DNA from: Nyssa sinensis
Taxonomy: Eukaryota > Streptophyta > Magnoliopsida > Cornales > Nyssaceae
Assembly (NCBI GenBank): GCA_008638375.1
Contig: CM018048.1
Coordinates: 56,142,347 to 56,206,346, forward strand
Reading direction: 5' to 3'
DNA: 64,000 nt
Below the pieces are notes generated by a model that saw only the letters and a list, made by a program, of their open reading frames with translations, ran no database searches and had not been told where the DNA came from. Both the position numbers and the translations under genes were made by a program. Positions 33,787 through 44,600 of the stretch are shown one piece after another; positions within the stretch are counted from its first letter, which is position 1; the number at the start of each line of letters is the position of its first letter.

Positions 33787-35695
33787 ATGTCTGGCTTAGA
33801 ATCACACTCTGGTTTGGGAAGTCCTTCTGAGACTGATCCTCAAATGCAATTAGTGAGTGTTGACGAAAATAGAATGGTAGTTCCTCCCTCTAGTCCGGGG
33901 GTTAGGATTGTCGATGCTTTTGATGATCCCCCGAACAGGGCTGGCGAGACCTCTGGTCGATCTGGTCGCAAAGAGGAGGGTGAGAGTGTAATTACTGAAA
34001 GTATGTTGAAGGAGTTATGGGCGAAGTTCAAACTTCCCAAAAATGTTACTTTCAGGGTCCCAGATTCTCAAGATCGCCCGGGCGATGTTAGAGATGGAGA
34101 AATCTGTGCCTATCTGGCCTGGTTTGAACTGGGTCTTACACTCCCCTTTCCTGATATAATAAAACAATTCTTTTGTTGGTTTGATCTGTGCCCCGCAGAC
34201 CTGAACCTTAACAGTTGGAGACATCTGTTGAGCTTTATCGTATTAGGGCATATGAATAATGTCGAGGTGTCCCTTGACCTGATCCGTAGCAATATGGATC
34301 TAAAACTTCAAAAGGCGGAAGGCCTTTATTATATGTCTTTTGATAGTGGGTTCAGACCCCTTACTTCTGTGCCCTCCTCCAACAAGACCTGGAAGAAATG
34401 ATACTTCTTTATTAAAGGAGGATGGGAATTCAAGAACTTCGAGGGTCAACCTTCCACATTCCTTCGAACCACTGGGCCAAGGGGTGAGACTGAACTTTTT
34501 TCGTGGCTGCGTTGACTCCGTTTTGTTTGCCAATTTGTTGAACTGATCAATTTCTGTGCTTGCTTTGCAGTTAAGAGTGCGTGGAAGAGACCAGATTTCT
34601 CTCCCGTGGTTCAGAAGCAGTATAAGAAGCTTTTGAAGCCCAGCATTAGGGATCATTCTTCTATTGTCAACCCTGATAAATTAATGGCTGCCAGGGGTAG
34701 TGTTGAGGAGATTGCTGATAATGTGATGGCTCAGTGGGAGTCCGGGCCATCACCGCCTGTGGTGGGGGAGGCTTCTTCTCTAGTGGTTCCTCCCGTTCCG
34801 AAGAAGCGGAGGCTGATTTCGTCCTCTCCCGGGCCTGCTGAAAGGGAGGAAGAGGCTCCCGTCCCTATCACGGTGGTTCCTCCAATCCCGTCTCGTCGAG
34901 CGGGTAAGGAGGCATCATCATCGGTGGCTCCTGACGTTGCTGGTCAGGGGGCCAAGAAGATTCTGAGTGACTTCTAGGCCAAAGGCTCAGTTAAAATTAA
35001 GCCTCAGGCGTCGGGGAAGCTTCTTGCTGACTTGACCGCTCTTCAGGTTAAGGTGAGCTCGTCAGGCCCATACTTCTCTTACTTTTAAGCGTTTATACTG
35101 GTGTTTGAGTCGTTTTCTTTGTGTTATGCAGACCTTGCATACCCTTTCTGCTTTGGTGGAGGTTTCTCCATCTGTGGAGGAACTTGACCAACTTAGGGTC
35201 AATCTGGACGAACTGGGACTCCAGTTGGGTACTGCTCTGTCGGAGGCTCACGATTCTGCGGAGAAGTTGAAGGAGTGTCAGAACTCCTTGATAGTGATGG
35301 AATCGGAGAAGGACCTTGCCGTTGATCGGGCAAGGAGGTTGCAGGTGGAGCTGAATGGCTTGCGGTACCAGCACCGTAGACAGCTCGATGAAGTCGTGGA
35401 GCAGGCATTGGTGGACAGTGAGGAGGAGATGAGGTCGAAGCTGGAAGGAATGGCCCATCGTTTGATTACGTTTGGGTTTAATAACTTCCGCTCTCGGCTT
35501 CTTGCCAAGTTTCCTGACCTAGACATTTCCTCAATTGTGCCGCCTGGATCTGAACCTTCAGAGGTTAACCAGGACGAAGTGGCTGATGTCTTCCCGGCCG
35601 ATCCCACGGAAGTGGTTGTACCGACTAAGGTGGTTGATACTGCACCTGCCGAACCTTCTCTTGTCATTGATCCTGTTCCTGCTGATCAGGCTTAG
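33787..35695 (+). pseudogene. Antisense three-exon gene of the Tat element (gypsy-type 'transposase' family)
   Basis: It lies on the strand opposite to gag-pol. Exon 1 is 33787-34483 (an upstream in-frame ATG exists at 33760), exon 2 is 34571-35052 and exon 3 is 35132-35695. Introns of 87 and 79 nt have GT...CAG ends and keep frame (phases 1 and 0). Exon 1 has an acidic N-terminus followed by LTLPFPDIIKQFFCWFDLCP and NSWRHLLSFIVL, which match the plant 'putative gypsy-type transposon' domain (Pfam PF04195, from memory) carried antisense in Tat elements. Exon 2 is Pro/Ser/Val-rich with a basic KKRR cluster. Exon 3 encodes a heptad-rich coiled coil (about 35190-35460) and an acidic tail. Two in-frame stops interrupt it: TGA at 34399 and TAG at 34975. 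The role of this product is not established. Confidence 0.8.
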
Positions 35696-36119
35696 GATCT
35701 ATATTTTGTTATCTTTCAATGTACTTGAGACATACATTTGTTTAATGGAACAGTCTTTTGGTTAATGCTTGCTTCTTTGGTTATATTGCTCTGTAGCATT
35801 TGTGCATATCTTTGAGTTATGTGGCTTTGTAGTGCCTTAACATGTAGTTGATGGTAATACTCGTTGCAAGTTGCATTGCTCTGGAGTTTAGTGTATACCA
35901 GATCAGATTTTCCTCTATAGGTAGCTGTGTTCCGAGCTTCTTTACTTGCCTTAGGTCAGTAATTGGAGACTTCTTTTTTGAAGTATTTCAAAGCTGACCG
36001 TTCTGAATCCGGGGACATAATAATAAGTAGATACCTTCGTGATTGTAGTTTGGTTGATCAGATCTTCTGCCTCCAGACCTTTGGTTGAAATCAAGAAACG
36101 TTATAGTTGATGGCCCTCT

Positions 36120-37031
36120 GTTGTACACGTGGCCCTGTAAGTGTTAATGACATGGAGAAACCGTCACGTCATATACGTGGGAAAGATTAAAACGCCTGTG
36201 TATTACGTGTATGGCCCTGCCTTTTGTTTCTCCCGAGAGGGTGGTTTAATACTCCATTTATTGCACCTCCGCCGTTTGGGATTTCGAAGCTAGCACTTCG
36301 CTTAACCGTTGTGACGGTTCAACTGGGTGGCCTTTGGTCTCCCAGCGTCTATATATATGGAAACGAGGGCATGTGGTTGTGCTCAGCCCTTTTGCTCCCC
36401 AAATTGTTTGTAAGAGAGGTTTTTATATGCTGCCGGAATTCTTCCACTCGTCCGGAGATGATGGATGATTCCTTGCCTGAGTTGGGAATAATTAAACTGT
36501 GGCCAAAAGTTAACCCTCCCCTATTTTCAGTCTCCAAGGAAGGATTGAAGGAGGCACAAGTCTTCTTGTTTCCTCTGGTATCTAGTCGAGATTTCTCCGA
36601 TTGGTGGTGGCCCCTCCCGCTTATAACTCGGCAGTGACAACTGCTCTGAGGGAGATGAATGGGGGCCGCCTTCTCCCTTTTGTGACTTGGCAGGAACCCT
36701 TGCTTCAATTGGCTGGGGCGTTATGCCGATTACAAAGGTGGAGAATGAAAAGTCTCCTGAGGCTCAGAGCCCTCATCATCCGTTGGTCATGGGACCAGTG
36801 ATAGTGATGATGAAATGGCCTGGGCACTACTTGATGCAGACTAGGGTTCAGGGTTCCTTCCTTTCAAATGGAGCCGATGAAGGCGGTTTTGAAGGTTTTG
36901 GATCTTGTGCCCCTTTATCATCCCAGGAGAAGAGCCATTATGTTGCCAAGCGTAGCTTCTGTAATAGCTTCTGTAATAGCTTCTGTAGTAGTGTCTTTGT
37001 ACTGATGTAAATCTTTTGAGTTATCAATAAA
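36120..37031 (+). other. Second antisense transcription unit (TATA, small ORFs, poly-A signal)
   Basis: A TATA box CTATATATATGG (36349-36360) precedes an ORF with ATG at 36458 (MMDDSLPELGIIKLWPK) that ends at 36637, overlapped by frames at 36601-36801 and 36687-37010. The last includes three near-identical 12-bp units AGCTTCTGTAAT (36953-36990). AATAAA stands at 37026-37031, just after the final stop. I do not recognise a protein family. Splicing between the small frames is possible but not shown. The promoter-like region 36120-36350 resembles the leader before 33787 in style (short ACGTG motifs). Confidence 0.45.
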
Positions 37032-37319
37032 GTTGAATTTCTTCTTCTTAGATCTGATATTTTCTGTGAATGTGCTCTTTTTGAAACCTAAGCACCTTCT
37101 TATGCATTTCCGATTGTTCTGAAAATAAATCAAAGAACTTAGAAAAATGCCAGAATCGAAGTACTTTACTTTTGGTTGAAACCATAGTACTGGTTCGTTT
37201 GACAGATAAGCCAAATAATATAAGTGTCAGATCCGAGGTGTTTTGATCTAGGAAACTTTAGGTGATAAATGCTCGGAACTTTTGCTTCGGATAGACTAGA
37301 TCACAGAATCTGCTAACTG

Positions 37320-38112
37320 AAGACGGACCAGGCTCGGAAGGCCTGTGCATTAAAGTAGTCTAGGCTCGGTAGGCCTGCATATTTTATGAACTAAGTATTT
37401 AAGATCCGTATAGCATGGACCAGACTCTGAAGGTCTGTGCATTAAAGATGGACCAAGTCATGAGACTTGTGCATTGATATATGGACCAGGCTCTGGAGGC
37501 CTGTGCATTATAGATGGACCAAGTCATGAGACTTGTACATTGATATATGGACCAGGCTCTGGAGGCCTATGCATTAATAGATGGACCAAGTCAACACTCG
37601 TACATTATGGACCAGGCTCTGGAGGCTTGTGCATTGATAGATGGACCAAGTCATAAGACTTGTGCATTAATAGATGGACCAGGCTCTGAAGGCCTGTGCA
37701 TTGATAGATGGACCAAGTCATAAGACTTGTGCATTAATAGATGGACCAGGCTCTGAAGGCCTGTGCATTAATAGATGGACCAAGTCATAAGACTTGTGCA
37801 TTAATAGATGGACCAGGCTCTGGAGGCCTGTGCATTTATATATGGACCAAGTCATAAGACTTGTGCATTAATAGATGGACCAGGCTCTGAAGGCCTGTGC
37901 ATTTATGCATGGACCAAGTCATAAGACTTGTGCATTAATAGATGGACCAGGCTCTGAAGGCCTGTGCATTTATAGATGGACCAAGTCAGAAGACTTGTGC
38001 ATTAATAGATGGACCAGGCTCTGGAGGCCTGTGCATTTATAGATGGACCATGCTCTGAAGGCCTGTGCATTTATAGATGGACCAGGCTCTGAAGGCCTAT
38101 GCATTAATAGAT
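37320..38112. repeat. Tandem array of 33/34-bp hairpin units (67-bp dimers), about 23 units
   Basis: Units share ATGGACC at the start and TGCATT near the end and alternate between two types. Type A (34 bp) carries CAGGC-TCTGRAG-GCCTG. Type B (33 bp) carries CAAGTC-ATAA-GACTTG. Each core is an inverted repeat. A variant near 37424 reads CAGAC...GTCTG, keeping the stem paired. Alternation is strict over most of 37440-38010; the last three units (38003-38112) are all type A. The array starts 33 bp beyond the integrase stop on the element strand, in the 3' untranslated region. There is no coding support for the ORF at 37474. Confidence 0.95.
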
Positions 38113-38144
38113 GAACAGTTTTATGGAAGTAAAAGATAACATCT

Positions 38145-41100
38145 TTATTGATAATACTTCCGCAAGTGTTCTACGTTCCATGGCCTAGGAACAGGTTTCC
38201 CAGTCATGTCTTCAAGCCAGTAAGTGGTAGGTCGAACGACCTTCGTTACTTTGCAGGGGCCTTCCCAATTTGGTGACAACTTTCCCATGGTGGGATCCTT
38301 GGTGTTCTGAAAGACTCTTCTTAAGACGAAGTCTCCAACCTGAAAGTTGACTGTCTTGAGTCCTACCTTGGATTTGTTGACCATTCTTTGCTGATAAGCT
38401 TCCATCCTGATGCTGGCTTGATCCCTTTTCTCTTCGAGCAAGTCCAAGTTTTCCATCAGCTGCTGATCATTGGATTCTTGCTCGAAGGCCTCAGTCCTTA
38501 GAGTTGGCATACCGATCTCAACCGGGATTACTGCTTCTGTTCCATAGGCTAGTGAGAAGGGAGTTTCAGAGGTGGGAGTTCTTCTGGCTGTTCTGTAGGC
38601 CCAAAGGACTCCAGGGAGTTCCTCTGCCCATTTTCCTTTGGCCTGTTCCAACCTCTTCTTTAACCCGTCAAGGATTGTTCAGTTGGTGACCTCGGCTTGC
38701 CCATTTGCTTGCGGATGGCCTGGAGAGGCAAAGTGTTGCCTGATGTTGAGATTTTCGCAGAATGCCTTGAAGCCTTTACCAGTGAATTGTGTCCCATTGT
38801 CCGAGATAATTACACGTGGTATGCCGAACCTGCAGACAATGTTCTTCCAGGTGAAGCTTTCGACTTCCTTTTCTGTAATATGCGTTAAAGGCTCGGCTTC
38901 GGCCCATTTAGAAAAGCAGTCGATGGCCACCAACAGGTACTTCCTGTTTGGAGGTGCTCGTGGTAACGGGCCCACAATGTCCATTCCCCATTGAGCAAAG
39001 GGCCAAGGACTAGGAATCGGGATGAGCTCGTGCTGAGGCTGATGTTGGTACGGGGCAAATCGCTGGCATTTGTCACACTTTCGAACATACTCTTTAGCCT
39101 GTTTCAGCATGCCGGGCCAGTAGTAGCCCTGTGATAGAGCTCGGTGGGCTATAGTTCTGCCCCCATTGTGATTCCCGCAAATTCCCTCGTGAATTTCAGC
39201 CAAAACATATTGTGACTCATCTGGAGCCAAACACTTTAACAGAGGTTGAGAATACGACCTCCTATAAAGTTTGTTGTTCAGGATTAGGTACCGAGCCGCT
39301 CTGATTCGGATTCTCCTGGCTTTGTTTTTATCCTCTGGAAGGAGCCCAGATCTTAGATACTAGAGGATTGGGGTCATCCAGCTCTGGGGCTGTTCGTCAA
39401 TTTGAGCAACTGATGCTTCCTCAATGCTGGATCCTAGCTGAAAAGAGATTTTAACTGTGGAGTCTGTTTCTGACTTGAGGCGGGAGGCCATGTTGGCCAG
39501 AGCATCTGCTCTACAGTTCTGGCTTCTCTCAATCTTCTGGATAGTGAAAGTCTGGAAGGAATGCTTTAAGTGGTTCACTAGTTCGGAGTACCGAAGCATC
39601 CTGTCATCCTTAATTGCAAATTCTGCCAAAACTTGACTTACTACCAGTTGGGAGTCAGAGAAGACATCGATGTTCTGAGCCTCGCATTCCAGGGCAAGCT
39701 TCATCCCTAAGATCAGGGCCTCATATTCGGCTTCATTATTAGAAGCTCTAAATCCCAGGCTGACTGCTTTTTCCGATGTGAGTCCATCAGGGGACTGTAG
39801 TACCAGTCCTACCCCTGATCCTTGATCGGTTGACGATCCATCAATATACAGCAGCCAGGTTCCCGTAGTTTCGGTGATTTGCGCTTCGTTCTGCAGTGCC
39901 GGGGTGAACTCGGCTACAAAGTCGGCTAAGGCTTGCCCTTTAATGGAGTTTCGGGGTACATATGCTATGTCAAACTCCCCTAGCTCCACAGACCACTTGA
40001 CCAATCTTCCCGATACCTCAGGTTTCCTCAATATTGACTTTAGAGGATAGGCAGTTGGAATCTCAATTGGATGGGCCTGGAAGTAAGGTCGAAGCTTCTG
40101 AGCGGATATGACCAAGGCATAGGCCAGCTTCTCTACTTCTGGGTATCTTTTCTCCGTGTCAAGTAGCGCCCTACTGACGTAGAATATAGGCCTCTGTACT
40201 CCTCTGTCCTGTCTGACCAATGCGGAGCTGACCGCGTTCTCAGAGACTGCAATGTACAGGAGCAGCTTTTCTCCTTGTACTGGTTTTGACAGGAGCTCTA
40301 GAGAGGCTAGATACTCCTTTAGTTCTTGGAAGGAATGCTCGCATTCTTCTGTCCATTGCAAGGCCTTGCTGCCCTTTAGAGCTTTAAAGAAAGGTAGGCA
40401 GCGATCGGTGGACTTGGATATAAATCTGCTCAATGCGGTGACTCTACCGTTCAGTGCCTGAATCTCCTTTCTGGTCTTTGGCGACTTCAGTCCAATCAGG
40501 GCTTGGATCTGAGTGGGATCTGCTTCGATACCCCTTTGAGAGACGATGTACCCCAGGAATTTTCCCTTCGTAACTCCGAAGGTACATTTCGAGGGGTTGA
40601 GCTTCATCTTGTGCTGTCTGAGGATATCGAAGGTCTGGGCCAAGTGCTGGAGGTGGCTGCCTTTCTGGAGGCTCTTTACCAGCATGTCGTCGATGTATAC
40701 TTCCATGGTGCTGCCAAGCAGTGGGCTGAACATCTTGTTCACCAACCGTTGGTAAGTGGCTCCAGCATTCTTCAAACCGAAAGGCATCACTCTGTAGCAG
40801 TAGAGTCCTCTCTCGGTTATGAAGGCAGTCTTTTCCTGATCTGGAGGGTACATCTGGATCTGGTTGTATCCAGAGTAGGCGTTCATGAAACTCATAAGCT
40901 CATGCCCTGCAGTGGCGTCAACCAGTTGATCTATTCTTGGCAGTGGAAAGCTGTCCTTGGGGCATGCTTTGTTGAGGTCTGTATAGTCAACACAGACTCT
41001 CCACTTGCCGTTCTTCTTCTTGACAAGCACAGTGTTGGCTAGCCACTCGGGATAGAAAACTTCCCGTATCATCCTGGCGTCCAGCAGCCTCTGGACTTCT

Positions 41101-41926
41101 TCGTCTATAATCCGATGCCGTTCGGGAGCGATCGGTCTTTTCTTCTGTCTGACTGGGGGGTGATCTGGATCTACCATCAGTTTGTGAGTTATCAGATTAG
41201 GATCTATTCCCTCCATGTCCCTGGTCTCCCAAGCAAAGATAGAGAGGTTGTTCTTGAGAAACCTGACTATCTTTTCCTACTCGGTGGGCGTAAGGTCTGG
41301 GCCGATGTACAAATAACGCCCCTCTACTTCTGAACTGACCAGTATTTTGATGGGCTCGCCAACAGGCTTGGCTCGGCTGTCACGTCCCCTTGGGCTCAGG
41401 GGCTCTTCAACGCCGGATGGGCAATCTTCCACCTCGGGAGTGAGTGAAAACCGGATCTGCACAATCCCGAGTATACTGTAATTGCTATTTCGGAGCTGTC
41501 TCCTTGAGGGCAATAGCGTGACATTCTCGTGAGGTTGGCTGACATCCCCAGACCGAGTGCACGCTCTGATTGTAGACGTACTTCAGACACTGATGAAGGG
41601 TCGAAGTGACTGCCCCTATCTGGTGTAACCAGGGTCTCCCGATGATGACGTTGTATGGAGACTTCATGTTCAACACCATGTATTCAGAGATGGTGGTCTT
41701 CTGCCCTTCACCTTCCCCAATAGTGATAGGAAGGTCAACTCTCCCCAGTGGGGTGCTGAGATTGCCATCAAAAGCTGCCATTACGGCAGTGGTGGGCTTG
41801 ACGCTGTCCTGGTCTATGCCCATCCGCTTAAGCGGTTCATAGAATAGAATGTTGACTGAGCTGCCAGTGTCGACTAGGACTCTTCTAGTCTCGAAGTTGG
41901 CGATTCTGAGGGTGATAACAAGGGCA
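38145..41926 (-). pseudogene. Tat pol: protease, RT, RNase H, second RNase H, integrase (broken)
   Basis: Protease has DTGSS near 41870. RT runs from about 41200 with RQKKRPIAPERH, WRVCVDYTDLNKACPKDSFP and YIDDMLVKS (near 40690). Motif A reads MSFMNAYSGYNQ (near 40885), so the catalytic Asp is Asn. The RT-linked RNase H is followed by a second one starting LLYIDGSSTDQGSG (near 39850), characteristic of Tat. Integrase has a zinc-binding region with CDKCQRF (near 39075), MDIVGPLP (near 38980), SDNGTQF (near 38800) and HPQANGQAE (near 38705), so the DDE residues are present. In-frame stops are at 41277-41279 (TAG), 39360-39362 (TAG) and 38679-38681 (TGA). Frame breaks lie near 41950 (gag/protease) and near 41500. 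The reading from 41276 to 38145 otherwise stays in one frame. In life this would be the element's replication enzyme set. Confidence 0.95.
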
Positions 41927-43849
41927 TCACTGTGAGGGCAGTGTACCCCTTGCTAGATCTTGCTCGGTGAAATGGATCTCTGGCCCTGACTTGAGCCTCT
42001 TTTCGACGTTGGAGACCTGCAAGAAGTTTGGGGCGGTTCTGGCCTCCCGAGCATATCTTTTTCTTGCCCTGTTGGACATTCCTGTAACAGGGGAGTCAGC
42101 ATGGAGGACGTAGATAACATGGTTGTTCTGCCTCTGAGGCTCGTTCCGTCCTTCCCGCTGCTCTTGCCTCTGTTCGGGCCTCTGATCTGGCCGCTGTTGA
42201 GGCTTGTCTTCTTGGGGGTTCTGCCTTCCGTCTTGTTTGACGAACTCCCGAAGACGTCCCTTCTTTATGAGCTGTTCTAACTCATATCGGAGGGTCCTGC
42301 AAGTGTTAGTAGTATGTCCATGATCTTTATGGAAATTGCAATACTTACTTTGGTCCCGCAGGCTGGGATCTCCTTTGATTGGCTCTGGCCACCTCAGGTT
42401 CTCCCGATCTCGGATCTGCCAGAGTACCTGGTTCGGAGTGGTGTTCAAAGGTGTGAAGTTGGTGAACTCCCTTGGTGCGGAGTGGTACACAGCTCTGGGA
42501 GCTGTTTTCTTCTCTGGGCTCCTGGCCCTCTTTTTGTTGGAGTCTCTTCTGTGATCCTCCTTCTTATGATCCTCCCGCTTCGGATTATCCCTCTGGGTCT
42601 GATCCTTGCCCTTCTGGGCTGAGCGGTTGGCTTCTTCCAGGTTGATGTATTTTTTGGCCCGATCCATCAATGCCGCCATATCGGTTGGGGGGCTCTTTGT
42701 CAAGGAATCTCTGAAGCCACCTTGGGCAAGCCCGGCAATAAGGGCCGCAATAAGGAATTTCGGGCTGCAATCCATGATCTCAGTGAGCTCGGTGTTGAAG
42801 CGGGCAATGTAGGCCCGGAGGGATTCCTCCCTGGTCTGCTTAACATTCAGCAGGAATTCTGGCCCCCTTCTGAGCCTCCTACTGGTCATAAACCTATCTA
42901 AGAACTGCCTACCGAGCTCGTGGAAGCTGGCAACGGAGTTCGGAGGGAGGTTGTGGAACCACTTCAGAGCTGTTCCCTTCAGGCTGGTGATGAACGTTCG
43001 GCACATGAAAGCATCTGAGGCTCCGTGAAGGGCCATCGTATGCTGATAATGAGATAGGTGATCTCCTGGATCTCCAGATCCGTCGTAGAGAGTGAATTTG
43101 GGCACCATGAACTTTCTAGGCCTCTCTTCGGACATGATGGCGTGAGTGAACGGAGTGGCTAGTCTTCCGATCAGCCTGGCCAGTTCGTCCCGCTCTGGAG
43201 GGTTCTGAGGTCCTCTTAAGCCGATTGTCCGGTCCATAGACTCGGCAATCTCCTCTACCCTTCGCGGGTCTCTAAGTCTGACATCTTGTGAACCCTGCCT
43301 GACAGCCTCGGCTTCAGGGTAGTAGGGTGGAGTGCGCCCTTCAGATGGAGGAGGAATCCGAACCGGTGGGACTGGTGCTGCATGATAAGGTTCCTGTGGT
43401 GCCGGGGGTGCTCCCGAAACCCTAGGAGTTGGGGCTCAAGTAGTGCTCCGGTAATGCACGTCGGCAACAAAAGCGGATGTTCCCCAACCAGGGACTGTTG
43501 ATGGCTGTGGATCTCGGCCAGTGTGAGCAACGCTTGAGGGGTGCCCAGGCTGGTTAGTGGGGGCCTGCCCACGAAGTTCTTCATTCTCCGTGGCAACCGG
43601 GGGTTGCGTTCCTGCAACGAAGTTGATCGGCGGGCTAGGAGAAGCCGCCGCTTGGTTCTGCGTGAGCGTTGCCAGCGTTCTAGTGATGGCCAGCAATTGC
43701 TCCTGCACCAGTTCATTGTGTCGTTTTATTGCTTCGATCTCTTGTCGCATAGGGTTGGCCGCTGGTCCCCTCGTGCGAGGAGCAGGCGGCTAACGCTGAG
43801 CGTTTTGCGAACTCTGAGTATTCTGTCGTGGTCGGAAATTTGGTGCCAT
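41927..43849 (-). pseudogene. Tat gag polyprotein with two premature stops
   Basis: The ATG at 43849 begins MAPNFRPRQNTQSS. One frame runs to 41927 (640 codons), interrupted by TAG at 43790-43792 (codon 20) and TGA at 43436-43438. Order: a proline/glutamine-rich N-terminus with a short helix (about 43750-43650), the retrotransposon gag core starting FMVPKFTLYDGSGDP (about 43115) and including FITSLKGTALKWFHNLPP, a highly charged Lys/Arg/Glu segment, and a zinc knuckle-like CNFHKDHGHTTNTC (near 42330). Gag normally forms the particle shell. The frame ends by a likely 1-nt deletion near 41950 just before protease. Confidence 0.93.
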
Positions 43850-43904
43850 GGTTTTCCGGTGGGGAAAAAGATGAGTTTACGAATAAAGCACGTAGAGATT
43901 AGTC

Positions 43905-43924
43905 TTTCCCACAAACGGCGCCAA
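43905..43924 (-). other. Primer-binding site of the Tat element
   Basis: Just inside the 5' LTR, after a GTT spacer, the minus strand reads TGGCGCCGTTTGTGGGA. The first ten bases match the complement of a plant tRNA-Asp 3' end as I recall it; the rest diverges. Position and TGGCGCC start make it the PBS. Confidence 0.8.
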
Positions 43925-43926
43925 AC

Positions 43927-44595
43927 TGATGCTGCACTTTTTGACTCGCAACACGTGAGGACTCCGTGACCTGTAGAACACTCAGAGAGATAATCAGAGG
44001 ACCACAGGATTGGCTCCGGCGGTAGCGGCTCCGATGCTTAAGTAAGTAAAGGAATTGAAAGACTGTATTGAAAGCCAAAGAATGAGCATCAGAGAATGAA
44101 GCGTACCTCTAGGGTTTAATATATAAGCCGTGGTTATCCTTATTTGATTAGGTTTTGCCGCCACGAATATAGGGATTTGATCATCGGAGATTTGCAGTTA
44201 CCTAGTGGAGCATTGAATCGTAGATGGAGATAATCATAGATAGTAGTTTCTGTGTTGAAGGTTGTTTCCTTATTCCCCGCTTAACGGTTGTTAAGGAAAC
44301 TATATATGCAGCGTTGAATAAATATTGTCCAGAACAGGAGGTTTGGAAGATGTACATGAGAATATCCTGAATGCTTCATCTGCACTGTATGACCGAGTTT
44401 ATCGGTTCTGAATGATATATAAATAAGAATGCCCTGAAGGCTTGTGGTTGCTCTGTATGATAGACATGAGAATACCCTGAAGGCTTGTAGCTGTTCTGTA
44501 TGACCGAAGTATATGAGCTCTGTAGGATCGAGATTTGTTAATTTGATGGGCACACGTGTCTCAAAGTGATTGGTATGTCTGTTTGTGGTATATCA
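43927..44595 (-). repeat. 5' LTR of the Tat element
   Basis: 669 bp, TG...CA. A TATA-like ATATATAAATAAG motif (plus-strand view) lies near 44415. The partner is at 32726-33394. Confidence 0.97.
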
Positions 44596-44600
44596 ATATA

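Larger units (their letters stand above)
32726..44595 (-). mobile_element. Full-length Ty3/gypsy Tat-lineage LTR retrotransposon, 11.87 kb
   Basis: Two direct LTRs of 669 bp (32726-33394 and 43927-44595) flank the element, with the 5-bp target duplication ATATA at 32721-32725 and 44596-44600. On the minus strand the order is 5' LTR, PBS, gag (43849-41927), protease, RT, RNase H, extra RNase H, integrase (to 38145), a tandem array (38112-37320), antisense genes, PPT and 3' LTR. The additional RNase H after the RT-linked one and an antisense ORF before the 3' LTR are marks of the Tat lineage. Hand alignment of the LTRs gives about 14 substitutions and no indels (about 98 percent identity). Gag and pol carry premature stops and frameshifts, so the element is not autonomous now. 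Confidence 0.97.

Noticed and set aside
35278..35667. 129-aa minus-strand ORF
   Set aside because: Shadow of exon 3 of the antisense gene; Ser/Thr-rich composition results from reading the coiled-coil codons backwards.
37474..37656. 60-aa repetitive ORF (GPGSGGLCI repeats)
   Set aside because: It is only the translation of the non-coding hairpin array; the period is not a stable multiple of three, so the frame does not persist.
37320..38112. Repeat array resembling a CRISPR array
   Set aside because: Units are contiguous tandem repeats without variable spacers, lie inside a plant retrotransposon and have no cas genes.
40503..41042. 179-aa plus-strand ORF
   Set aside because: It is the shadow of the Tat reverse transcriptase on the opposite strand.
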